Source: Plazaster borealis
Lineage: Eukaryota > Echinodermata > Asteroidea > Forcipulatida > Labidiasteridae
Direction of reading: 5' to 3'
Assembly: GCA_021014325.1 (NCBI GenBank)
Contig: CM037472.1
Location: 5,332,001-5,396,000, forward strand
DNA: 64,000 nt
The notes beneath the pieces are model-generated. The model was not told the DNA's origin and ran no database searches. It saw only the letters and a program-made list of their open reading frames with translations. Position 1 is the first letter of the stretch, and each line of letters opens with the position of its first letter. Positions 18,801-30,800 of this stretch are shown in pieces. The translations under genes were made by a program, and so were the position numbers.

Positions 18801-21800
18801 TTGTATAGGCCCCTATGGCTGGTTCATGTTAGTAAACTAGTCTAGACTCGAGTGCAGTAAGTATCTGAAATAACTTTGTATGTAAACCTAGTATTCTGGG
18901 GCGCTGTACTTCTTTTTCCTCATTTTTGACATCTGCGGTCAGACCTTAGTAGTACTACCATGGAGCTATGGTACTACTACCGCAGATGTAACATTTTCTT
19001 TAAAAGGAGTACACAGTACGTAGCACCCCAGTTACCGGGTCTAGGTTTAACTAAATTTTATGATAAGTGAGCTTTATGTCATGATTAAAACTTGACTTTT
19101 TCCGCCCCATTCATTCAACTTTAATTATCAATCCTTTACTCTGTCTATTTGTAGAAAAAAATCAAGCCTGATACTTCACGGAGGCCACAGAGGAGTTTGC
19201 CTCCATGCCCCTGGATTGCCTTGGTGCCCCTTGAAATGGTTCAGTTAAATTGTAATTTCCATTATAAAGTCAAAGAGGTGCCCTAATTAGAGTGCAAGGC
19301 CATTTTTATTTTGCAAAGGGCACTTTTTTTAGTGCTATTGGAAGTTTTTTCAAGTGTCAAAATCACAATACAACACTTAAACATTTAAAGAAAAGAAAAA
19401 AAAAGAGTGGGATGCCAAAATTTGAAAAAGGACCCAAAAGACACCCAGACATTTCTCTGACTTTCACTACGAATGGTAGTTTTTTTTATAAGGCTAACTA
19501 CTAATTCTGTCAAGGTGTTCAATGGTAACCCAAAAATGTATTTTTTTTATTCCGTTTTCAGAGAGAAGTTTCACCAAAATGACTGGACCCACGGATGAAT
19601 ATCTAGATCTTCTAGAACCTAGACGGAACCAGTTTGACATTAATTTCGCATTCAAGCACAGAGCTTCACTGCTGCCAGAGTACCAGTATGTCACACATAT
19701 GTCCAATGCAGACATCAAGAATATGGTGCTGAAGTCACGACGACTAAAGCATACAATAGAAGAGGTACAGTTATATTATTAGGCCTCTATATATTTCTGG
19801 TAATGAAACCGTATGCCTCATAAGTGAACTTAATCACTGTAGCTCAAAATAGTGAAAATATATTGTTCCAAGTGTTAATTTTTCCGTCTATTTGTGTTAT
19901 AGATTGTCGCTGGTGAAGGTCGATCAGAGAATGAGGTCTTCAAAGAAGCCAAGGACATCTTGGAGGAAATGGCCCACAGTTATTCTGAAAACAATATCCG
20001 CTTCTTATCTTACTTTTTCGCCAAAATATTTAAGAAACTCTACGGACACATCCACGTCAACAAGGCAGGCCTAGAAAAGGTACGCACATCCTTAATGACC
20101 ATTGCCATCTTGAAGTAGCCTGAATTATTGTGGGTGCAGCACGAGGGCTCGATTTCACAAAGAGTTAAGATTGATCGTAACTGCAAATCCATCGCAGTTG
20201 CTTAGAAAAGAGTGATGTCACAATACAATCACTATGGTAATATTGATAACTCGTCTTAAAGGCATCGTACACGTTTGGTAATTGTCAAAGACCAGTGTTC
20301 TCATTTGGTGTATCCCAGCATATGCATAAAATAACAAGCCTGTGAAAATTTGGGCTCAATTGGTCATCGAAGTTGCAAGAAAATGATGAAAGAAAATACA
20401 CCCTTGTTGTACAAATTTGTGTGCTTTCAGTTAGGAATAAAAACTTCTTGCGAGAAGTTTTTATTATTTTAGTGAGAATATACCTCTTTCTCAAAAACTA
20501 CGTTACTTCAGAGGGAGTCGTTTCTCACAATGTTTTATACTATCAACAGCTCTCTGTTGCTCGATACCAAGTCAGCACTACGATTCATCTTAAGATGAGT
20601 TAGCAGTAATTACCATAGTGATTTGTATTGTGATATCACTCTTTGCTAAGCAACTGCGATGGATTTGCAGTTACGATCAATCTTAACTCTTTGTGAAATC
20701 GAGCCCAGGGCCCAATTTCCTAGAGCTGCTTTAAGCACAAAAATATGCTAAGCATAACAAAATTATGCTTACCAGAATAAGGTTACCAGCCAAACTACCA
20801 TGTCACATGTACCATTTGTGACTGGTATCTTGCTCATTTCTGCTTAGCAGAAAATTGTTAAGCAATATTTTCTGCTTCTTAAGCAGCTCTATGAAATTGG
20901 GTCCAGGTGATTGGGCAATACAGAAAATACCTTCCACCAAAGATAATATTGTAATAATAATAAGGTATATTTATTAATGCACACTTCTCCAGAAAACCGA
21001 TTCAAGGCGCGTACACAAAAAGAAAATATTATACAAAACTGAAAATGAATACATGGATATGAATTGTAGTTTAATTAAACCTATGTAAGTCTATGTAAAC
21101 AAGTGGGTCTTCAGTTCCCTCTTGAAGTTGTCGAGTGATGTTATTTTGCGAAGTGTGACAGGGAGGCTTATTCCACAGGGCAGGAGCAGCTTTGGCAAAA
21201 GTATGGTCTCTGTATCGGATTGTTCTTGATCTATTAGGCCAAATAAAAATAAAAACATTTTTAGCATCCCTGCCCGCTTCCTTTTTAGACGCCGCCTCCT
21301 TTTTTTTTTTGAAGAAAAAAATGATACATTTTTAACGATCCCTGACAACAACAACAAAAATTAAAATAAATAAGATCGTATTTTAGACTTAGCACACCGA
21401 AAAAAGCACACCGAAAAAAGCTGGCAACCTTCTTGAAAAATAGCCCAGCCAGTTTTCTCGAAAAATGCTCGGACAGCCATTTTTGAAGAAAATAAAGGCC
21501 CTCCTCCTTCCTTTTTTCAAAAAGGCAGTACGCTAAACATGTTTTTTTATTTATTTGGTCTTACATAGAATAATGCAGTATTTTTTGTTAGATTACCAAA
21601 ACTCTTCACTGTTTACTTGCATCAGTTATTCAGTTCTTTGAACAGAAATGTACATCATTGAGTAGCCCCTTATAATTTTTCTTTTTCTCAATGTGGTTTC
21701 TTCTTCAGCTTCGCAGTTGCTACCGAGACACTCCAGTTGTGCTGTTACCCACCCATCGTAGTTACGTTGACTTCCTGCTGATGTCTTACATGATGTTCGA

Positions 21801-24800
21801 GTACAACCTGCCGTTGCCTTACATAGCAGCTGGTGCTGGTATGATCTTGGCCCTATTTCACAAAAGCTGCTTAGCACATTTTCCTGCTCAGCAAAAAAAT
21901 TGCAGGGAACCAGTCACAAACAATATACATTACAATTTATTTCGGCTGGTTACCTGTTTCTGCTCAGCAAGATTTTTCTGTGCAAAGCTATTCGTTGTTC
22001 TTAAAAGCTTTTGACAATGTGTATTATCGTGGTATTGTATGTTATATAATTAACAATAATGACAAATACCCATATGTTGTGAATTCATGCCACAGTCGAA
22101 AAACAACTGTTTTTATTTTGTGCCGTTTTGGCAAACCGGACACTAACACAAAAATGGCGGGTACACCAGACCCTGACAAGGGGGTATACCAGACCCTAAC
22201 ACAGCGGGTACACCAGACCCTGACAAGGGGGTATACCAGACCCCAACACAGTGGGTACACCAGACCCTGACAAGGGGGTATACCAGACCCCAACTCAGCG
22301 GGTACACCAGACCCTAACAAGGGGGTACATGGACAACTTTTTGGATGTTTTGTTTTACAATTTTTAGCATAGCTAAAGCTAGGAAATATACTTAAAAACA
22401 AGATTGTTTGTTTTTCCTGCAGATTTCAATGCCATGAAATTTGTGAACACTATTTTAAGGAGAGCGGGAGCCTTCTATATCCGACGATCCTTTGGTTCGG
22501 ACAAACTCTACTGGGCCTTATTCACCGAGTATGCTCAAATATTGGTTATGAATGGAGAGGCACCGTTAGAATTCTTTCCTGAGGGGACGAGAAGTCGGAC
22601 GGGCAAATTCCTGCCACCTAAACGAGGTGAGTCAAGTATCCTTTTATCTCTGGCATGCTTTTAAACGGAACTCAGACAACTTGACGGTCGACCAACTCGA
22701 CTCCGGACAACTCAACAGTTCAGACAACTCGACGATTCCCAACTCGACATTTCAGACAAGACAAGTTGACGGTTAGGCGTCAAGACCAAAGATACCAATC
22801 GTTCCACTTCCTTGTTGATAGATAAGCAGATACCGATCGTTCCACTTCCATTTTCTGATAGATTCATTTTTGTGCGAGTTTCATTTGTCAAGACACATGA
22901 ACCCACGTATAACCCACGTGGGACTAGTTTATTGACAGTTGCTATTGTGGGTAGGGCTTAGTGGATTGGTCTATTTCATCACGGAACCTTGTAGGCACAT
23001 CTGCACTAGAATGCTGAAGAACATGGGTTTGAATCCCACTTTAGATGCCTGTAATTTCTTTTCATTTTTTTTTCAAGACTTGGAATGCACTGAGTATACA
23101 GTGCTTACCTGATGTGTAGGGTAAAACTAGAAGCCAACTTTTACAAAAGAATTATGTTGATTATATGGGCAAATACCACTATCGCTTAAAGGGATTGTAT
23201 ACGTTTGGTAATTGGAACCAACTGTTTGTTTCAATCCTACATAGTTGCAGATATATACCATAAAACTAACCTGTGAAAATTTCATTTCAAAAGGTGGTTG
23301 CGTTTTTGAGATATTGCCGAAAATCTGGAGTGGTTTGTCCATGCAGGAAGAATAATCTGTAATTGGAATATACAATCTGAGAAGCTCGAATTTTGGGGGA
23401 TAAAAAGTGATATATTTGTTCATAACTGCTGTACTTCGAAGTGAAAAGTTTCTCAAAATGCATTATACTATCCGAAGCTGCTGTACTTCTTACCAAGTAA
23501 GTTTTTATTGCCATTAATTTTCAGAGTAATTACCAAACGAATACAGACCCTTTAAAGTTCTGTCATAATCGGCAATTTTTTTCTCTAATTTTGTCAGGGT
23601 TGTTACAAGTGGTCGTGGAGCCATTCATGAAGGGTCGTGTTCCAGACATTAGCCTGGTTCCCATCAGTATCAGCTATGACAGAATACTGGAGGAGACGTT
23701 ACATAGCAGAGAGATGTTGGGCATTCCAAAGCCAAAGGAATCTACATCGGTAAGATTGCCTTTCAATTATACTTTTTAGACCTGTGCTTGGGCTCTGACT
23801 CTGACTTGGGCTCTTTAAATAATTTTGGAGCAGTGTGCATTTTGCAGGGTGCTTTGACATCAAACTGAGCCCAGCCTTGCTCTAAAATGCAGGAGGGTCA
23901 TGGGTTCGAATCTCACTCCAGACTGCCTCATTTCCAGTGTTGTACCATCTCGCCGCTCCATTTTTCCCCAGAATGCATTGCTTGATCATAACCCCTGGAA
24001 GTGTGACTTTGAAATATCCAAATATATTGGATATTGTAATTAGTCCATTATGTGGTTAGAGACGTATGAAGAGCGCACGATCAAAAGACGCATCAAGTCA
24101 TAGAGCAACTGGTCCCCTCTCATTCTTCTTTGATCTTGTGACATGTCTAATTCTATGCAGTTTAGGGTGACCATGCAAAAACATGATTCAATTGAAGTGG
24201 ATTGTGTAAAAAAAAAAAAAATTGGGGTTTTGATATGCGCGTACTAAGTGCCCTACAAGCACTCAAAAGTTGTTAACAAGCGTGCGCAGAGCAGTCACTT
24301 ATGGTTCGCAAATCAGCATAGTTTTCGGGGTTAGTGACGAGAGTTATCCATATGGTACGCTGCTGATGGTATTGAGGCTGTACTCCAGATGCCTGTGAAT
24401 TTTTCACAGTATCATACAGACCCCTTGCACAACGCGCAGCACACTCACACGCACCTATCCTGTCCGCCATTTTTGGAGTCAAAATCGTATACAAACATGC
24501 ACAAAAGAGAGTTCACTCCCAAACTGACGCGCATTGTTCAGAGGTGCGATCCGCGTTGTGTAAGGGGTCTATAGAAATCAATAGACCGCCCTTTCATAAT
24601 GCGAAACGCTACAGGTACACTGAGGGCATGTTTTTATGCACAGAGAACAGCTATCGTCCAATGATCTCCTTTTGGCCTCGGGGGGGGGGGGGGGGGGGGT
24701 GGCGCTTTTTGAGAGTGTGATGTCATATGCGAAGGATCTATAGACCTGTGAAGCAGTAAATCCTGATAGACATCACAAAACAAAACTTTGTCGGCCCTCA

Positions 24801-27800
24801 AATAATCTTGTTTTTGAATTAATACCTCTTTGCCCATCTTCGTTCTCTAGGGTCTGTTCAAAGCCAGTTCTATCCTCGGAGAGAATTATGGTAACATCAC
24901 ACTACACATTGGAGACCCTGTATCGCTCAAGCAGATGTCGATAGTCAGCGGAGTGGATCGAAGTGTGCACAGTTTAGCACCAAGGTAAATATCACTGCAA
25001 GTTAATATTCCTAGGATAGTGAAGTGGAGTGGATCGTAGTGTGCACAGTTTAGCACCATTGTAAATATCACTGAACAGTTAATATTCTTAGGTTGGTAAA
25101 GGCTGGTCGGCTTTTGGGTAAAACGAAAAAGGAAGAGAATTAATTTATATAGATATTCTCCACTTGACTTCACACAGTGTTAGTAGAAAGTTGACCATCT
25201 TTTGATGCTTCTTGTAAATATTGGGTGCGGCATGCGGAAGTTTTAGCAAGCAGAGCAGCAAATGCTTTGCATAAACAGCCAGCTGATAGGAAACTGATTT
25301 ATAAATACATAGGGTATATAGCTCAACAATTGATTTCCTTTTAAATTATTAAGGTATTCAGTCTAAAATTTCACAAACTCCCTTGGCAAGTTATTCTAAA
25401 TCCCCTCGGCGTACAACTCTTCCCCTGACCTAAGGTCGGCTAGTGCTGCAAGTTCAGAACACTCCACAAAAAGACAAAATATTGCCAAAAGACTTAAAGG
25501 CATCGTTACCGATTGGTAGTTGTCAAAGACCAGTGTTCTCATTTGGTGTATCCCAACATACGCATAAAACAACAAGCCTGTGAAAAATTGGGCTCAATTG
25601 GTCATCGGAGTTGCAAGAAAATGATGAAAGAAAAAACACACCCTTGTTGTGCAAATTTGTGTGCTTTCAGATAGGAATAAAAACTTCTTGCAAGAAGTTT
25701 TTATTATTTTAGTGAGAAATTACCTCTTTCTCAAAACCTATGTACTTCAGAGGGAGTCGTTTCTCACAACGTTTTATACCATCAACAGCTCTCTGTTGCT
25801 CGTTACCAAGTCAGTTTTTATGCTAATATATATTTTGAGTAATTACCAAACGTGTACAGTGCCTTTAAGTCTTGCGCGTATTTGAACATTGGGCCCTGTT
25901 TTAAGTGCATGACTTTGTTTCATTCACACATTAATGTGGGTGTGTCGTGGCCGAGCGGTGAAGCTCACTGGACTCAATCTCTTGTGTTTCCGATCAGCAG
26001 AGTGTGGGTTGGAGTCCCGGTCTTGACACTTGTGTCCTTAAGAAAGAAGCTTGACCATTACTGCTTCTCCCATATTTCAAAAGCTTCAAAAACCTGTCTT
26101 AAAAAAATAATCATAAGCGCTTTGAGACGCCCATAGTCAAAGCGCTATATAAAAACTAGCTATTATTTATTATTATTAATATTAACCAAAGGTTAAAAAT
26201 ATGCAAGAAACTTACACAATCTGCATGAAGAAATTTACGCTCCTCTCTGCAGGTTCATCTTCTCTATGAACGCTCAGGAGCAGCAGTTTGTCCAGGAGCT
26301 TTGCCTGAGCATCCAGCTGATGCAGCAACGCCATATGGTGGTCTCACCATGGGTACTGAGTGCAGCTATCCTAATCCAGTGTCCGGGGTACCGGATTAAT
26401 ATTCCAACATTGTGCAGTGAGATGGAATGGCTGAAGGGTATGGCTGTTGGTCTTGGAACAAAGGTGCACTGGCCAGGTATGTGTTTAAAGGGATTGTATA
26501 CGTTGGTAATTAGAACCCATTGTTTGTTTCAATCCTATATAGTTGTAGATATATACCATAAACTAACCTGATGATTCGCAAAATGCTTTATACTATCCAA
26601 AGTTGCTGTACTTCTAACCAAGTAGGTTTTTATTGTCATTATTTTTAAGAGTGATTACCAAACGTATACAGACCCTTTAAAGGATAAGGGTTACCACAGT
26701 ATTGATAATCCAGAGAACATACACATCCTTTGTTTTCCCCTTTTGTAAAATCTTAAATTCTGAAAAAATCCTACAATGTTTTGTAAACAGTGATACTTAA
26801 TTTGTAATGCTCAAAAAATAATATGAAAAAGTGAAAGATTATTCTTTATAAACTGATACCAAACATAGATGTCTGTAATACTGATATTGTTTTAAAAAAC
26901 TGTTGTGTTTCCCTCCCCCTTCCCCATTTTTCAGTTCTTATTTTGATTTGCCATATCAAAATAAGCACCTACAAACAAGCTCAAACTTCTATCATAACAT
27001 AAACTGTTCTTTGTTGCTTTCTAAAGAAAAAGCGTCACCGCCAAATTTGATTACATTATGACAGTTTGGTTATGTGATAATACTAGTGTACATAACTGTC
27101 ATAAATGACACTCACGCCAAAATGTCAAAATTGGTGGTGCTTGTTAAGAATGATTTTTTATCATACGAAGCAACCATAATGAAAGGAATACACGGTGAGG
27201 TTACGCATATTTCTGCCAGACCATGCAAAAAACAATGGGGCAAATCTCTTTCCTTTACTATGATAAGTATACTGGGTTTTTTAACGTTAATTATACAACA
27301 CACAAAGTTTTGTCAAAGTTCTTAATATTATCGTGTTGGTTCTGTTTTATAGCAGGGAAGACCGTCAACGCTGTGCTGGATGACCTGCTTGCTGTCCATC
27401 ATGATATGGTCATCGTCGATGGAAGAAGCTTGAGTCTAAACATCCCCAAAAATGTCAAAACAAAAGAAGGAGTCATGGAGGTAAGGCATGTGTTGTATCA
27501 TGTCTAGTTCACGTGGATACCCTGTTTTTACCCCCACTCTATTTTGTTTGACTTGATGATACTTCCAGATAACTTTTACTGGGAACCATGGATTTCTTCC
27601 TGTTACTGAAGTAACGTAATTTCCTGCGGATAAGGCGCTCGGCGCATAAGGCGCTGCACCTCAAACTACCAAAATAAGATTCAAGATGCGCCCCGCCGCA
27701 CAAGGCACAATATATCTTTCAAATTGTACACGCTCGTGAAGTCACATACTGCTTGTACATCAACACATACAGGGGTCATTGTGATGGTATAAGCACACTT

Positions 27801-30800
27801 ACCATAGCACAAAGGGAAATACAACACAAAATGCTCTTGAAGTTTCTGCCATTTTGAAAAACCGAGCCTCTTCCCCATGGAAAGCACAGCCATGTTGAGC
27901 CCATTTTTAGTGACAAGATGTAAACATACGTACAAAAATTATTGTATATTTTCACTGTCTTTGAGTTGATTCATACACTGATAATCTCAAAACACCACAT
28001 TGTTGTCACATGAGGTGTTGGGTGTTAATACTGAGTCACATTTGTTCTTTGAAACGTAGGCTGCCGCTGTGTGTATAATGCTAAGTGCTTATCGGAACCA
28101 ACTCATGCCATCATTGGCTCAACCAGCCCTGGTAGCTTTGTCCTTCTGTGGTCTTAAAGTTGCAACTAAAGGTATGGTATAAAGGAAAATAATAAAAGTA
28201 ATAATAGTGTAGGTTTATAGTGTGCCATGTCTGTCCTAAATTACACTCCTGACGCCAATTTGTCAAATCATACCAAACCATAGTGCTTTAATAACCCTTA
28301 TCTATTAAATCATTGCAGTACCCGCTGCTAACACATAGGATTCGAACTGCCTCTAGCCACCGGGCTAGCTCGGTGGTCTAGTGGTAAGACATCTGCTCTA
28401 GCAATGCATAGCGTGGGTTCGAATCCCACCGGAGTGATTTGCCTGTGGATTTTGTTCACAGAACTCAGGAAAGTACCGAGTATACAGTGCTTAATACACA
28501 TCGGTGTACGGGTAAAAACAAACCCTTATCATGTTCACATATGTTCTGTAGGATTTGAAACTTTGCATGGTGGAAAAACAATCTTGAAACTGTATTCAGT
28601 TTGCAGTAACACCATGCGTATGTATCTACTTTGCTGTGTAGATTTGTTCTTGAGAACTTGTCATGCTTTTCAGAACTAAGTAGTCACCTGAATTCCGAAA
28701 TCAACTCTGCGGCAGTAGAATAAAATGCAAGACAAGTTCTCAAGAACAATCTGCACAGCAAAGTAGAAATATACACATGGTATTAACGCAAACTGAATAT
28801 ACATTGATACCTCACCATGCAATGCCTCAAACCCCATATAATCTTGAAACTATAGTTTGTGGCGGCACCATATCTCTTTGATGTGGTATGGTGGTTGTGG
28901 TTTAAAAACTCATCGCTTCGATCAGTAAGCTCTAATCGTCTTCCTCTCACATTTTAAAACTTTAAAGTGAAATATCTGGATCAATATTCTTTCCGTTTCC
29001 AACAGATGAGTTGTTTAATCAGTACCAGTTTCTAGTGACTCTCTTCAATCGAGAACTGACATTCCACCCCAAGACGACCGTTGAGGTGAGTGTTTGTCTG
29101 TTTCTAAGGTCATTCTCGTGGCATGTCATGGCCGATCGTTGTAGGAACCACACTCATTTTCTGGTGGTTAAGTCATCGGAGTGTGGGTTCCAATCCCGGT
29201 CATGATAGTTGTGTCCATGAGCAGGATGCTTTACTGTAAATGCTTCTCTTCACTCGGGGTATAAATCGGTACCTGCAAGGGTAGAGGTTGATATATTGTG
29301 TTTGAAAAAGGCTTTGGAGCGCCACGGCAACTCAGGGCTGTATACTCCCCAGGGAGCTACATTGGATAACAAGGAATGTTATTGGCCTAATGTAAAGTGC
29401 ATTGATATGTTATTGTAAAATGCACTGTAGACCCTTTGCATGTGACGTCACACTCTCAAAAAGCACCATCCCTGAGGCCAAAAGGAGCCAGATCATTGGA
29501 CGATAGCTGTTCTTTGTGCATAAAAACATGCGCGTGACCTCAGCGTACCTGTAGCCTTTCGCAAGGGGGGTCTATTGATTTCTATAGACCCCTTACACAA
29601 TGCGGAACGCCCCTCCGAACAATGCGCATCTACCATTTCCATCATTTTTGGTAGTCCACTCTTTTGTGCATGCTTGTGCACGATTTTGACTCCGAAACTG
29701 GCGGACAGGACAGTGTTATTATTATTGTTATTATTCAAACTATTCAGATCTTTCTGTCTTAAAGTTGCATTGTCCGATTTTCCCGCTGAAAGACAACCAA
29801 ATTTAGAAGGTATATCTCCTGTCAAATTATTGCAGATAATGCTGTTATCCATATCAAACATAAAATACTTTCAGGTTGATATGGTTTGATGTTTTTAGCA
29901 TTGTTAGGGTTTCTTCTTCTTCTTGGCAGGATTTCCAGTGTGCTCTACGGAAACTACAGAATTCCAGCACCCTCTCTGAGATGACCTGCCAGTACACTAT
30001 CACACCATCTGGAGAGAGACTCATGACTTTCCTATGCAGTCTATTGCATCCATTCCTCCTCGGATACTGGGTAAGTAAGGTTTGCGGTGACACCATGTAA
30101 AACATCTCTTTTGACTAATGGTGGCTCTGAGAAGAGCCCGTTTCTGCTTGACGTTTCGATCAGTATACTCTGACCGTCTTCTTGAGAACATGGGGGTAAG
30201 TTCGTCAAGTACTAACATCTTAAATTTTGTTTTATTTTTTTTATAAATATTGTTTAATGGATGTTAAATTTGCATCAGGGTTTTACCTTAACACCAATGT
30301 GTGTAAAGCACTGTCTACTCAGTACTCTCTCGAGTCCTGTGAAAAAAATCCACAAACAATGGAAACATGCAATCGCGTACGCGCCACGCACAACACTGAG
30401 CCAATAATAAGTCTTCTTTTGACCTCAGTGAGGCCACTGTTCAAGCCTGTGATGTCATATGCGAGGGGTCTCTTGGAACCCACCACCTTTGCCATTCTAG
30501 AGCAGATGTCTTACCACTAGACCATCGAGATTGCCCGGTGGTAAAAGGCAGTTTGAACCCCGCCAGGGCAGGCTATGCTGCAGAGTGGGGCTATTATCCA
30601 CCCAGAGCTATATATTGAGAGAGTTGCGACAAGTTGCGACTAGAAGCCATTTTGTGTCATAAAAAATGCATTGGTGAATACAGGGTGCCAGACTAGTCTG
30701 CCCATTAGGTTGTGCTGCAATTGCACTGAAAATGGCGTCCAGCAACCATGGGATCAAAGGAAACTGGTCCCTCTATGTTGCAACTCTCTCAATACACAGC

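Noticed and set aside
22155..22328. Regularly spaced repeats suggesting a CRISPR array
   Set aside because: Units are contiguous with no unique spacers, and the window is plainly eukaryotic.
22042..22401. 119-codon minus-strand frame with repeated PLxGSGVP-like units
   Set aside because: It is the reverse reading of the intron 4 minisatellite, whose units happen to lack stops.
29493..29861. 122-codon minus-strand frame
   Set aside because: Falls in repeat I inside GNPAT intron 11; no family resemblance.
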